In this document: in pieces, positions 1 to 13,296 of the stretch
Layout of the letters: every line of letters starts with the position of its first letter
Position numbering within the stretch: the stretch's first letter is position 1
Origin: Cristatella mucedo
Taxonomy: Eukaryota > Bryozoa > Phylactolaemata > Cristatellidae
NCBI GenBank assembly: GCA_009760855.2
Contig: WPIO01000097.1
Span: forward strand, 1,458,001-1,522,000
DNA length: 64,000 nucleotides
Reading direction: 5' to 3'
Notes under the pieces: model-generated
What the model was told of the DNA's origin: nothing
The model's database searches: none
Seen by the model: only the letters and a program-made list of their open reading frames with translations
Translations under genes and position numbers: made by a program

Positions 1-111
1 AAATGTTAATCTTTTGAAAGGTACCCTAAACAGACTTTCGATTTTTTTTACCAATCTTCTCTGTATTTCTTCGACATTTATCCTTAATGGAGCTTTCAAA
101 CTTCAATAGGT

Positions 112-204
112 TAATAATAATAATACTAATAATAATACATTTGATATAGCACCCTCAGATAACTCAAATCTCTTTCTGGGCACTTTACATTTGCTGCAAA
201 ATAT
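112..204 (-). mobile_element. LINE-A 3' tail, 5'-truncated
   Basis: Read on the minus strand, this is the recurring LINE-A 3' end: GCAAATGTAAAG, a gapped stem (AGAAAGAG pairing with an CTCT-type arm), a GGTGCTATATCAA-type stretch and a short (ATT)n tail. Only the tail is present. The same end occurs at about a dozen other places in the window. A tRNA-type SINE in the same orientation directly abuts it. Confidence 0.7.
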
Positions 205-350
205 AATTCATTTGTATATCACCCTACCCTAAGAGAATTTAATCTCAATTCAGGAGCATCACATATGCCACGGGGCTCGAGCCCACGACCTCGGCCAGAC
301 CTCGGTCGGGGCCACACCTTAACCACTAGGTTATCAAAGAAGTCACCTAA
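205..350 (-). mobile_element. tRNA-derived SINE (family A)
   Basis: On the minus strand there is an A-box-like CCTAGTGGTTAAGG, then a B-box-like GGGCTCGAGCCCCGTGGC, then CATATGTGA and a 3' end with TTCTCTTAGG and TATACAAATGAA. The same architecture recurs at 56309-56456 and 61080-61224. The 3' end resembles the LINE-A tail (a TTCTCT stem followed by a GGCGCTATA-type stretch), as expected for a SINE using LINE reverse transcriptase. Confidence 0.65.
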
Positions 351-527
351 ATGCCACGATGACGTTTTACACTACAGCATCACCAATTAGAAGAGCAGAG
401 AGAACATCGCAGTACCAGTAGGATTATCATTGAGGGTCTGTGGTTTATCTGGGCACATTGTTCTTTCGTATGCCGGGCTCACTGCAGCTGCAGTTTGATC
501 ACATGTGTGCCTATTTTTACTTTGCAG

Positions 528-611
528 CTATTTGACCATGGACCACACAAGAAAGCTGGTCTTGGTTTTGGACTGTGATCCAAAGGCGCTAACGCTGCCG
601 CTGGTTGGCAT
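528..611 (+). CDS. STIL: STIL internal exon (N-terminal domain block)
   Basis: The exon lies between an acceptor (TTTTTACTTTGCAG) and a consensus donor (GTAAGT at 612). It has one leading base, 27 codons and two trailing bases. The peptide contains [13 protein letters not shown], then CDPK and LTLPLVG. As I remember vertebrate STIL, the N-terminal domain has LTMDETRKLLLLL, SDPK and SLPLVG in the same spacing. STIL is a centriolar assembly scaffold that binds PLK4, SAS-6 and CPAP. The window therefore begins inside the gene, and its start codon lies further left. An exon carrying the next conserved block should follow but was not found. Confidence 0.78.
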
Positions 612-1319
612 GTAAGTGTCATCCAAGTTTCTAAAGATTGTGTGAATCGCTGATCTTGAGGATTAGCTTTCACCCGCGGGACTTACCTACGTGGTTATGT
701 GCTCATCCCTCACTACCAAGCAGCGGCAGCAACAGTATGAATATATTCTCTATTGCCAGCTGCAAACTGCTGCCGATGCTATTTCGAAGTTACAGAAATG
801 AGGCTGTTTTAAATCAGTTCGCTCTTAGTTTTTAATTAATGCTGCTTCAAGCTATTGTTTTCTGATTTGCAATCGTGTTAAAAAATCACGAAAACTACAA
901 ATTTGCTTTGTAAGGCAGGCTTGAGTGTCCTCTAACATACCTGGTGAGCAAGCACGCATGGTCGTGCTCACTCCAGCAGCTTTCTAATGTGCCAACTTAG
1001 CTGGTCGAAGTAAAGCGCTGAAGTGCCACTTGTTACTACGGGCAACAGCAAAGGGAGACCTCAAGCTACGGGGATGACATGGCCAAACATTGAACAAACC
1101 TTTTAATTTCACAGCCCTGTGACGTTCTAGCATTTAAATGTTCCATTTCAACTATTAGAGTGCAAGGTGCAACTACATAAGCAAATTAAAAAATTATCTC
1201 ATTTTCTTCTTTTTTTATGAGACTCACCTGGCTGTGCCGAAATATACCTAATTTAAATAAATTACTAAGGACTTCATGTAAATATGACGTCTAGGGCAGA
1301 CAAATAGACTATCAGAGTT

Positions 1320-1735
1320 ATTAACAACCCAATAATAATAATAATAATAATGAGAATACATTTGTGTAGCATCCTCATAGAACGTAGTCAGCATGCATAA
1401 GCACACACAGAACGAATCACAAGGACCCACTCAACGCTGTGATAAGCAGGTCTGTTTTCGGCTTCTTTTTAAATGTGGTCATGTCGGGAGATGTCGTGAT
1501 GTCAGTCGGGAATGAGTTCAGGCTTTGGGTGCATACGCACTAAAGGCACGGTCTCCAAAGGATTTGAGGTTTGTACGAGGTATAGCTAAACGATTTGAGA
1601 CAGAAAGCCGTGGTACGGTGCCTTGCCTGGTGGGGAAGTAGTTCTGATAGGCTGTAGCCAGCGAGTTAAGGGACCAAAAGTGAGTGACAGAACCTTGAAG
1701 TCGATGCTGACGATTATGTACCTCTCCCCTATTAA
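1320..1735 (-). mobile_element. LINE-A fragment (RT C-terminus and 3' UTR)
   Basis: The minus strand matches the end of the LINE-A open reading frame and its 3' UTR, with the RTNLKSFGDRAFS block and an (ATT)n tail at the left edge. The homologous block is seen in the + orientation at 3600-3990 and 43660-43915. The fragment is 5'-truncated, lies antisense in the STIL intron, and carries frame breaks. Confidence 0.75.
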
Positions 1736-2079
1736 TCATCGACTATTTGATTCAAATTTTGTTTAAATAGTTGCTTTATTGATCCGTGCTTCATCCTTTA
1801 CGAATCCAGTTTCCTTGCCAGAACCCTCACTGTGCAGCGTGTAGAGCGATTTTTGTAATAACCTCATGCAAATGTGATTTAGTGCTCAACAAAAGTACGT
1901 TGGAGTAAGGGGCTCACTCTTTATGAAACAGGTCGTTATTTGGAGTCCTGCAGCATGCAATGCCCATTTTAAGTGGCGTTGGTAGTTGCTAAAGCTCTTC
2001 TGCCGCCACTATATAAATGAGGCTGTTTAGCTAAGCTGATTTTCACTCAACTTTCCTTGGAAGCAGGTCTTGTCTCGCT

Positions 2080-3995
2080 GGATATGCAAGCGTTTTGCCT
2101 CGTAATCTTGGCTGCTACTGTCGGCTTCTGTATACAGCAACCATCTCCTCAACCACTCCCAGGTTAGCTCCTTACCTGATGATCCATGCGCTGATCTAAA
2201 TGATCGCTTCTCTAGCTTCTTTGTCCAGAAGATAGACAAGATCAGGGACCTGCGATGGCAGCTTCCTCCCTAGGATGCTGTCCCTCGATTCCTTGCAGCA
2301 CCTGAATGTCTACATTTAAGTAGGTCACTAGTGATCTCATCCTGAAGTTCATATCCCAATCAAAGAAGACAAGTCCTTTGGACCCTATTCCCACTCTCCT
2401 GCTCCTACCTTGCATTGATCTGCTGCTACCATGCATAACTAACATCATTAATATGTCATTAGCCTCAGGTCAAGTCCCAGGACCTTTCAAAAAAGCTGTA
2501 GTCGTGCCACTACTCAAGAAAGCAACACTAGACCAAGAAAGCACGAGCAACTTCTGCCCAGTTCTCCCTTCTACCGCTCCTATCAAAGACACTGGAACGA
2601 GTCGTGGCAAACCAGCTGAGCTCATGTATTGAAACTTCAAACCTTGCTAGCAAGTTCCAGTCGGGCTTTAGAGCTAATCACTCCTCAGAGTCAGCGTTGC
2701 TTCAGATGTACGACTACCTACTTAAGAATGCAGACATGGGTAGAGTATCTCTGCTTGCTTTGCTTGATCTTTCGGTAGGTTTTGATACTGTCGATCACCA
2801 AGTCCTTCTTGAGCGCTTCTCATCTCGCCTGGGTATCACTGGCAGTGCTCTGCAATGGTTCAGGTCCTATCTCAGTGGAAGACTCCGAAGTACTGATGTG
2901 AATGGACAAAGATCATCCGAGTTACCTCTGGAATATGGGGTACCTCGGGGCTCCGTGCTTGGTCCGGTTCTTTTCACGGTTTATACTCTCCCTCTTGCTG
3001 ATGTGATTGCCAAGCACAATGTAGGCTTTCACTTCTATGCCGATGACACTCAGTTGTACCTTTGCTTTGATCCCTCCCAGCCTTCGAGCACGTCGAATTT
3101 TCGAAACTCCCTTGCTGCTTGCATTGATGACATCCGCACATGGATGGCTACAAATTTTCTTAAATTGAATGATGATATAATCAACTTACTAGTTATGTAC
3201 CAACCAAGTGTGATTCAGAAATTAGAAAGGCTAATGCTCAAAATCGGCTCTGCCAGCATATCTCCTGTTGAATCTGCACGAAATCTAGGTGTCCTGTTAC
3301 AAAGTGACCTTTCTTTAGACAACCACACCAGTTCCACCATCAAGTCTACCTACCTTCAGCTACATAACGTTGCTAGAATTCGGGTTGTTTAGACTGGTAT
3401 ACCACATCTAAGTTGATCCAATGCATTTTTGTGACATCCCGTCTTGACTTCTGTAACTCACAGCTTGCTGGTCTACCGGCCTGTGCTATTATGTGCTCAC
3501 AGCTGGTGCAAAACTCATCAGCTAGGCTTGTCTGTCGTGAACGTCGAAGTTGCCACATCACACGACTTCTCACCGACCTGCAGTGGCTACCAGTCAAGCA
3601 ATGCATCGACTTCAAGGTTTTGTCACTAAGTTAGGTCGTTTCATTCTTTGGTTCCAGCCTACCTATTCGATCTACTGCCTCACCAGGCTAAGCAGCGTGC
3701 CACTCGCTTTTTGCAATACAACTGTTTACCTATACGTCGTACAAACCTCAAATCCGTTATAGACTGTGCCTTTAGTCCGTATGCTCTCAAAGCCTTAAGC
3801 TCACTCCCGACTTGTGTCATCACGACATCCTCTGACTTGACCACATTTAAAAAGAACTTAAAAAACACCTATTTAGGACAGCATGTACTTGGTTCCTGTG
3901 ATTCGTTCTGTATGTGCTTATGCGTGCTGACACTGTGCATGCTGCCACTAACCACACTTGCATGCTGACCCTGTGCAGGTCACCCCTCTACCGAC
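2080..3995 (+). mobile_element. L2/CR1-like LINE (LINE-A), reverse transcriptase region
   Basis: The best open stretch (2604-3392) encodes a Jockey/L2-type reverse transcriptase: LLALLDLSVGFDTVDHQ, then GVPRGSVLGPVLFTVYTLPLADV, the catalytic FYADDTQLYL, and later SARNLGVLLQSDLSL. The frame is broken after NVARIRVV, and the remaining thumb/connection part (FVTSRLDFCNS..., LQWLPVK...) continues in other frames to about 3970. The endonuclease domain is absent, so this is a 5'-truncated, dead copy. GVPQG has become GVPRG. The usual (ATT)n tail is missing: the copy stops within its 3' UTR near 3995, next to the R2-like remnant. Confidence 0.85.
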
Positions 3996-4036
3996 CATTA
4001 GCCAGTGGTCAGGAAAGACCGGGCAGTGGCTGCATA

Positions 4037-5690
<1,654 letters not shown>

Positions 5691-5729
5691 AAAAGTGTGT
5701 GGACGGTTCAGATCTTATTGAGTATATAT

Positions 5730-5735
<6 letters not shown>

Positions 5736-5764
<29 letters not shown>

Positions 5765-5800
5765 TTATTTTTATTTATTTTTATTTATATATGTATGCTT
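5736..5800. repeat. (TA)n and TTTA-rich simple repeat
   Basis: (TA)n from about 5736, followed by imperfect TTTATT units to about 5795. No gene. Confidence 0.9.
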
Positions 5801-6288
5801 GTATGACGAGTGCATTCAGGCATGCAGTCCTGCCTAATGTGCTCCTATTTAATCTGTTTGAACTCAGCTGTGCTCGTGTTTGCTGTCAGCATTTTAAACC
5901 CAGTGTTGTATTCTGCTGCTACATATTGGCCTGCCGTGCAGCCGTTCATGTATGCAGTGAGTAGCGATCTTGTTGCTCACAATAGCAGCAATGGCCGGCA
6001 AGGCATTGCATAAAACCTTGCTCGAGTGTGTTTAGGGGCAGAGGCTTGTCAGCAAGGCTTGATGCAATAGTCGGCTGAGCTGCCACCAGCACAGCCAAGG
6101 TTGGCCGACATTCTGTTTGCAGTTGGGTCGCTGGCATCGACTGTCCTAGACATCCGTATGTCTGGTCGGCTTGCTGCAGATACGCATACGACTCCAGTAT
6201 TGGTGACAGGTACGAATGCGAGCGCACACGGCTGCAAGAGCAGGCACTTGCACTGCACCTTATGTGCTGCGTCGGCGGTGCAGCAGTC

Positions 6289-6760
6289 TGTGACAGCCTG
6301 TCTACTGTCTGTCTGTCTGCAGCAGTCTGTGACACGACCTGTCGTCGGGCTGTGTAGCGCGACCGAGCAACAAGTCTGCTGGCTCCAACATCAAAACCTT
6401 TATTTCAAGCTACGCCGGCCAAGCCCAGTCTACACACACTAGACCGGCTGCCGGGCTGCAGGGATCTAGCCCTCCCCTCCCGTTGTACTCCTCCGGCAAC
6501 CCTTATATTCCATGCATGCCTTGTTTTTCGAACTGTTGGGCCATTGTTCGTTCCGAACCTGCCCGACAGCTAGCGGCAGTTGATGGTAGATTGATGTACC
6601 CACAGATGCCGCCAATGCATGGATTTGGGCAGGACTGCCGAGTCTGCCCTTCAACCGGTCGTGAGCTTGCAGGGGGGGGGGGCTGCGTAGGCAGTCTGAG
6701 AGAGCCATTGCGAGGTCTTCGCCCAGTGCTCGCAGGCTGCAAGAGTCCTGTTCCTTCACA
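6289..6760 (-). mobile_element. Solo LTR of the Gmr1-like element
   Basis: On the minus strand this begins TGTGAAGGAACAGGACTC and runs through CATGCATTGG, CATGGAATATAAGGG, GTTGGAGCCAGCAG and GCCCGACGACAGGTCGTG to ...GTCACA. These blocks are collinear with the LTR at 47560-47993. The ends form TGTGA...TCACA. The flanks carry the 5-bp repeat CAGTC (6761-6765 on the right, 6284-6288 or 6323-6327 on the left). A 39-bp local duplication of the terminus makes the left boundary either 6289 or 6328 (472 or 433 bp). No internal region is present, so it formed by LTR-LTR recombination. It is antisense to STIL. Confidence 0.82.
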
Positions 6761-7168
6761 CAGTCTCCCCACCTGCATGCCGATTTCAGAGAAGGTTGAG
6801 TTGACTTCGTGTGGGACGGCAGTGGCCGGGCAGTGCTGAGCGAAGCTGAGTGCAGCAAGTCTCGCCGAGCAGAGCTCTGCGCAGTGCGTTGCTGGCGAGT
6901 TTTGCCTTCACCGCCCACCACTGCTGGTGCTGCTGCAGGAAGCGGCTGCCGCTGAGGGCGAGTGCTAGCTCGCTGGTCGGGTGGCAATTTCTCCTTTTGC
7001 TAGCGACTGTAAGTGAGTGCGACCATTGCATCGTCCGAAAGTGGCACTTGGTGCTGAGACGCTACTCGATCGCTTTTGCGGCATGCTTGCCGCAGACCAG
7101 GCCGGCCGTGCTGCATCGTGACTCACCTTGCTCTGTGGATGCCGCTAGCTTGCACTCGGTTCTTGTAG

Positions 7169-7346
7169 GGTATGCCGCGATTCGAGACCGTTTCTGCTGG
7201 TGCTGTTTACCTCGGCTGATAGCCGGCCACAGTTTTTTGATGTCGTGCCGAGCGATGTTCTGGGCCACGAGGCTAGCGGATGTGACAGCCACTCGCAGCC
7301 AAGATACAAGCTGCTGACTGCAACGCAGACTTACGCGATACCAAAG
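7169..7346 (+). CDS. STIL: STIL exon (N-terminal domain, end)
   Basis: Acceptor TTCTTGTAG, then one base and 59 codons, ending in phase 0 at a weaker donor (GTGAAA). The peptide contains VCRDSRPFLLVLFTSADSR, then PQFFDVVP and YKLLTATQTY. In vertebrate STIL as I remember it, the matching stretch is ERVFSESGNFIIVLYS, then EPEFYECFP and FQLLTSKETL, with the same order and spacing. The exon could be spliced in frame directly from 528-611, but the block between them in vertebrates would then be missing, so I infer a hidden exon. A TAG lies in frame just upstream of the acceptor, which fixes the 5' limit. Confidence 0.68.
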
Positions 7347-7894
7347 GTGAAAGCTGTGATGCATGCAGCAGACCGCCGACGCCTCGTCGTGTGCGTGACT
7401 GTGGTCTAGTATGCTACGATGACCGCCCATTCCACTCGGCTGCTGGCAGTTTGCGCCATCACGAGGTGCTTAGTTCGACGTCGATTTGCAAATCGTGGGC
7501 ACCGACGGATAGCATTTTCCCATCGTTTGTTTCGGGATGTGCGTGTGTGAGTGAGTGTGTGTGCATGAGTGTGTGTGTGTGTGTTTGTGTGTGTGTGCGC
7601 GTGTGTGTGCCCATCCCAATGGTGGGTGATTACGTCTTTATTGCTTTAGCATCGTAAGTAATCTGGATGCCACCCTACCGCCCAAACCCTTGTAGGTCGT
7701 CATCAGTTAACTCTGCAGCTACTGCTACCTAGTTAATGGCACTCATTGCTATTGCTGCCGCACGGTTGTGCCCAGCCACAAGGAACTGCTCTGCATTAGC
7801 TTGGCTGAATGGTCTGAAATCACATTACCGACAGCTGTCAGCCCCTCTTAGCTGCTCTTGCTCTGCCAGATGATGGCAGCACCCCAAGTCATCA

Positions 7895-8240
<346 letters not shown>

Positions 8241-9061
8241 CTGTCACTCTGTCTCTATGCATCCATTGTTCCAACTTTTCTCTTGCCTGCCCTCGAAACT
8301 ATCCATATCCATACTTCATTCGGAAGGTCCTCGAGCCTGAATTTGTTGCGCAACTCTTGCAGGAAGATTCTGCAGACATTGCCGTATTGTTTTGGCCGTT
8401 CGACTGACTCCTGTCTAGCTGCTGAGCATCATGCATACAGCTTTGTGTCACAGTGGTACACAGTAGTACCTGCCGATCGTCGTCGCCGCTGGATCGGCTC
8501 ACTTTGTGTTCTCGAGTATAGTTGCAACTCGTTGGAAGCTCCCGTGAACTCGTCCCACATTGTGCTGCAATCGGCTGACACGATGGCGGTCACGGCCTGT
8601 ACACTGCAGCACTATTTCGCTTGAACTGTTGCTAGGATAGCTTTGTGGCCTTGTCAAAAATAAGCATATGTATAGCTGTGCCCACAAACTTGACTTTTAT
8701 TTACGTCTAGCAGCACTATTGGCCGTTAAAGTAACCGAATGTGTCAAGCTGAACTGGTAGCTGCAAGCGGTTTCTCACCCAGTCTGTTGAGATGTCACTG
8801 TTTGTCCTTTCCAGAATGCCGTTGCAGCATTGCTGGTGCATGCGCAACATTTGTGTCTTTTCGTGCCCACCCGTGTTCGAGCAACATACGACATACACAG
8901 ACACACAGGCCTGTGTGTCTGTGTATGTGGTCTTGTGCTTGATTATCTACACTTATGCATGCACACGGGTGCCTGTGATTGTGAGTGCATGCACACATAT
9001 AGCATGTGGCTGTGTGTATGTGCATGTGTGTATGCGCCTGTTCGTGAGCAAAGCATGTCTA

Positions 9062-9071
9062 TGTGTGCGCT

Positions 9072-9157
<86 letters not shown>
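9062..9157. repeat. (GT)n microsatellite
   Basis: About 40 near-perfect GT units, preceded by degenerate TG-rich sequence from about 8880. Confidence 0.96.
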
Positions 9158-9158
<1 letters not shown>

Positions 9159-9416
9159 ATGCATGCTATGTGTAGTCTTTGGGCTGCCGATATTTTGATA
9201 TTTGATATTTTGCTGATATTTTGATGCCCATCGTTGGCATTGCTGTTGCTTGCTGACCTTTGGCAGTGCTTGTTAGCTTCTGCACTGGGCCTGCACCGAC
9301 CCGGTTCACACGAGGGGCGCTGCAGGTAACTGTGAGTGCTCACCTCTCGTGCACCGCCCACTTTCTCGTCCCTATTTGTGGACACCGTTGTAAGCTGATA
9401 ATCTGCTCTGTTGAAG

Positions 9417-9601
9417 GCAAGCCCCGGCAAGCGAAGCGGACTCGTGTGCTGTCACTTACGACCGTCCACCGACCCTGACGCTGCAGCTGCCGAGAGCTGC
9501 TTGAGCAGTAGGCGTGCCGCATTGGCGGCAGTGTTCCCAAAGATGAGCGAGCCGAGTGCGGTGCAGTCGAACACAACACTCGCTCAGTCCCAGAGCACTC
9601 C
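9417..9601 (+). CDS. STIL: STIL exon
   Basis: Begins after an acceptor (CTGCTCTGTTGAAG) in phase 0 and ends with two bases before a consensus donor GTGAGT at 9602. There are 61 codons. The peptide contains DAAAAESCLSSRRAALAAVF, PKMSEPS and TTLAQSQSTP. In vertebrate STIL a comparable Ala/Ser-rich stretch (SAES...FFSKAS) follows the LLTSKETL block, so order supports the call although similarity is low. An in-frame TAA at 9399 limits the exon on the left. A second possible acceptor (CTGCAG, ending 9486) would give a shorter exon whose phase does not fit the preceding exon. Confidence 0.62.
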
Positions 9602-9753
9602 GTGAGTGATAACATGGCGCGATTCTGTGACACAACTGGTGCCTCGGCCGCTCAGCGAGGGAGGGGGGCCGGCAGCAGACTGCAGTCGAGCAGCCTGACC
9701 CGAGCTGCTGCAGTCGATGCTGTTATGCTGAGTTGGTTCTTGTGCAACTGCAG

Positions 9754-9847
9754 GAATGGCTCCGTTCAGCAGCAGCAGTGCTCGGAAGTCCCTGAGAGCG
9801 CCGACGACTGCCAGCCTCGTGACACGCCGTCTCCACACGAACTTAAA
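9754..9847 (+). CDS. STIL: STIL exon
   Basis: The exon has 94 bases: acceptor CAACTGCAG, one base completing the previous codon, 31 codons and donor GTGAGG. It encodes NGSVQQQQCSEVPE, then SADD and QPRDTPSPHELK. This matches the vertebrate STIL stretch DSGVEDEDFSPRPIPSPHP in order and in the PR..PSPH core. It joins in frame to the next exon, where PSVPDVSLLLD follows, exactly as in vertebrate STIL. Confidence 0.75.
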
Positions 9848-9999
9848 GTGAGGCTGCTAGAGGGCGTTTGCCCTTTGCCCCCTCCACTAGCCGCCCGGTC
9901 GGCAGGCAGCAGGCCGAGTGCGTCGCAGTGTGTATGCATTCGACGTCTCGATTGCGGCGAAATGTCTGTCACTCATCGTCAGCTGCTGCTGCTTTGCAG

Positions 10000-11292
10000 G
10001 TACCAAGTGCCACGCCCTCCGTACCTGATGTTTCCTTGCTGCTGGACGCAGGCCAAGCGGTCGAGCGCCCGGCGCCCACCTGCGTTCGTGAGCCATTCGA
10101 GTCCGCAGCATCCTCGGCTCTCCGCTCTCAGCTGGCGGAGGCTGAGGATGCCCTCCAGTCGGCGGCTCCGACTGTCGCAGCCGTGGCTCGTGTGCCGCCC
10201 ATTTCGGCCAACGATCGCGTGTCCGCTGCCGGCGTCGGGCTGACAACTCGAAGGCCGCGCGCCGTCCAAGGCCGGGCCAGCGCCTGCAGCCATCACCCGG
10301 CCAGCGGTGGCCACCAAAGCCCGAAGGCTGTGGTGACGTCGTCGTCGGCTCCTGCGCTTGGCCGTCGCTCCCGACCTCTTGCCACCAAACATGGTGGCCG
10401 CTCTCCGCCATCCGAGCCGGCGCAGTATGAGCGAGCACTTTCGGTAGCTGTTGCCGCCTGCAGTGCGACTCGCTCACCATCGGAGGCCGCCGCCCATCGC
10501 TGGGCCGCTGCGGCGCGGGCGTGGATGCTGCCCGACGATCTGCTCAGTAACGCCGCCGAGGCGCGTGCACCGGCCCCGGCAGTCGCGCGTCCTGCAGCCT
10601 CAGTCTGTTGTTCCGCTCACTCCAGCGACTTCGTCAAGCAGCCTCAGCAGCCGACGGCCGCTCGCTGTGGCAAGACGGTTGTTGCCTCTGCCGAGACGTT
10701 CGCGTCAGCGGCGGCAGCAAAGTGCTGCCAGGGTTCGCTGTGCTTGTCGGCGTGCTATGCCGGTCGGCCGCTGGCTGCAACCTCTGCCACACTCGTTGGG
10801 CATAGAAGCCATGCTGGCGGCACGTGCTCCGACGACCGCCCTGACTGCTTCATGCCTTGCCGGCGTGCCTCGGCAGCTGGGTTGGCCAGCGCCCGGTCAA
10901 GGTCGCAGACAGCTCTTGACCGAGCCGGCGGAACTGCTCAGCTGGCAGAATGCCACATTGAGGCTGGTGCAGCAGCAACTGCCGGCGCACTGCCCGAAGG
11001 GGGCTGTGGCGAGCTGCCTGTGTACGAACTCTTGCGACAGCAGGATGTGCAGCTGCGCCAGCTTCAGGAGCAGCTGCGGCTGCTCCTGCTGGCCACTTCT
11101 CAGTCGCCCGGCCTTCGTCTGGCCAGTGCACGTAAGCCGGCCAGTTGCTGTGCCTGGCAGAGCGGCGCAACAACGGACCATGCTGCAACAACAGACCACA
11201 CTGCGTGTCACCAGTGCGGCGTGACCTCAACCACTTGTGGCCGAGCGGTGGCTGCTAGTCCGGTGGCGGCACAGCAGCAGGTCGGTGCCCCA
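10000..11292 (+). CDS. STIL: STIL large central exon with PLK4-binding coiled coil
   Basis: Acceptor GCTTTGCAG, 431 codons in phase 0, donor GTAAGC at 11293. Near its start it encodes PSVPDVSLLLDAG (residues 6-18), matching vertebrate PSVPELSLVLDG. Near its end (DNA 11020-11094) it encodes YELLRQQDVQLRQLQEQLRL, the short coiled coil that in vertebrate STIL ([20 protein letters not shown]) mediates self-association and PLK4 binding. Between them lies a low-complexity Ala/Ser/Pro/Arg-rich linker of about 320 residues, much richer in Ala and Arg than vertebrate STIL and in G+C-rich DNA. The reading frame stays open to 11538, but the donor at 11293 joins in phase to 12805. Confidence 0.85.
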
Positions 11293-12804
11293 GTAAGCGT
11301 GCGCGCAGCGCCACGCTGCGTGTCTTCAATGAGCGGCCTCAGGGAGGCACAGTCGACTCTAGCAGCAAAGCTGCACACCCCTTGCCAAAGGAGCGGTCGA
11401 AAAGATGCTGGTGTTTGCTGCCTCATTCACTGTCCAGCCTTAGCTGCTGTCTGTTGTTGTTGGTGTCTGCGCTGTCCTGCTGTGCTGAGTCTCCTCCTGG
11501 CGCTTCTCGTGTGCCTCATTCACTCAGTACACATGTAAGTGCGTGCGTGTGCGTGCGCGTGCGTGTGTGTAATCACCTCGTGGCCTCATGTGCGTTAGCT
11601 GACGCATTGCTGCCGGTACGTGCGACCATGTAAGGAATCCTAGTCGTATGATACCTGCCTGCTCCAAAAAGAGTAGCTGCAGCTGACAGATCATTTTAAA
11701 ATGTCAACCCAGCAAGTTCATTCCAGTCTGAAATCGGAGCCACCAACTTCACCCAGGCAGCAATGCTCTGCCTGTAAATAGCGACCTCCTCAGGAATGCT
11801 TGGTGCTGACCGAGTATCTTGCTCGTTCTTCTGGATGCCTCGGCAGCAACGCAGTAACCATTAGTAACCAAACCAGCCATTAGTAACCAAATCCTTGAGC
11901 GCCTGTCTCATCTCGTGTGGGCATTACTGGCATCACATCAACTCTGTTGCAGTGGTTTAAGCTCTATCTTTGCTAGAGATTTCAGAGAGTATAGCACTCA
12001 GCAGTATACACTCGTTATCTTTTTGGCAAATGTAGCCACCCCATGCAGAGTTTGAAGCTTTAAAGTCCATCTTGCTTCATCAACAATATTTTGGGTCAAG
12101 TACTTTTTCATAGTCGTTGACACTGCAAGTATAGGCATGATTCATTACTAGTCGGCTAGTCATTTGCATCACTTTTACTTGGATTCCTTCTGGTTTTGTA
12201 CTTCTTGGTGGCTTGTCACTTGCTGCATCCTGACTCAACAGCAAAGCAGAGATGCTTATAAGGGACAGTAAAACGGCTTTGTGCACAGATTATTTGTTGC
12301 TTGCAATTGGCTTGTCATATTTCTTTGCTCTCGTTTAGTTGTATATCGACCTAGGGCATGCTCTTAAACTTTATGTTAGCAAGTCGTGACTTTATATGTA
12401 GCTGAGTAATATCTAACTGAGAAAACGTGACTGTATATAAAACTAAAAAAAAATTATCAGAGCGCTTGATTTGAATGGCTGAATTGGTGCAAGTGAGACA
12501 GGCAGCTTGCTTGCTGGCAGCTTGCTTTCGATACATATTGGGCGTCTGGCCACAAACACCTTAGCAACTAAGGCATTAAAAAGTCCAAAGTCACGAATGC
12601 AAATGCAATCGATTCGTATGCCTTTTCAAATTGCAGTCAAGCTTGTTTGAATCGCCTATGCATTGATCAGACGACTGGCTGGAAGATCTCTCCCTGTTGC
12701 CGTGCATTTTTGTTGGTCACGTCACATCGGTTGTAATATGTTCACACCGTATTGATTTCTTTCACTGTGTTATTGCATCTCCCAAGGTCGTGCATGTCTT
12801 GCAG
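11293..12804 (+). other. STIL intron, no other feature seen
   Basis: Phase-0 intron. The open frame continues for about 245 bases past the donor as Cys/Leu-rich sequence and then a GT/GC-rich microsatellite-like tract (about 11538-11570). The remainder holds nothing I can assign. Confidence 0.6.
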
Positions 12805-13094
12805 GGGCGTCGTCGTCGGGACTGCGATGCAAAGGCGGAGAATGCGGATTGCAGGCAATCGCGAAGAAAATCAGAGCTATTTCCTTCCTCGGCAGCTACC
12901 AGAAGTTTAACCGCTCCTCCGCCAACGACGCTGATTGAGTGTCAGGGCAGCGAGGAAGGGAGCTCGGGAAGCAGCAGTGGCACCGGAGATTACGATACTT
13001 CTCTGCCTATACCTCCATTGCAAGAGCCCGCCCAAAGTTTCCTCTCATCGGATATTGCCGTAGAAATGTCGAGCTACCGGTCATCGATGAGCAG
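12805..13094 (+). CDS. STIL: STIL exon
   Basis: Acceptor CATGTCTTGCAG, 96 codons plus two bases, donor GTATGA. The peptide starts GRRRRDCDAKAENADC, has a Ser/Gly-rich stretch (SEEGSSGSSSGTGDY), and ends SFLSSDIAVEMSSYRSSMS. The last part resembles the SFEESNIAVEEEF stretch that follows the coiled coil in vertebrate STIL. The sequence is otherwise disordered-looking and acidic/serine-rich. Phases match on both sides. Confidence 0.7.
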
Positions 13095-13296
13095 GTATGA
13101 CGTCTGGTATTGATTGCCGAGTCGATGTTCGATGCAAGGTGATCATCTCATGATTAGGGTGATTGCTAACTTACCTCCTGGTTTTTCATTAGCACGGCCA
13201 TTTTGTCAGTGGGTGCTGCGTTAAAGATATCTCTTAATTTTTTTCAATGACTGATAAGCCCACACGTTGAGGTATTTCTACCATCGAATTGAGGAT

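Noticed and set aside
660-740. HPRDLPTWLCAHPSLPSSGS as the missing STIL exon
   Set aside because: It would need an intron of under 50 bases and resembles STIL only in a single Trp.
7020-7130. AFAACLPQTRPAVLH as the missing STIL block (vertebrate VWACCLRYIF)
   Set aside because: No donor leaves the phase required by the exon at 7169.
11293-11538. Continuation of the 10-kb STIL frame to a stop at 11538, with a Leu/Cys-rich end that could pass for a membrane segment
   Set aside because: A consensus-like donor at 11293 joins in phase with the exon at 12805, and the extension runs into simple repeat.
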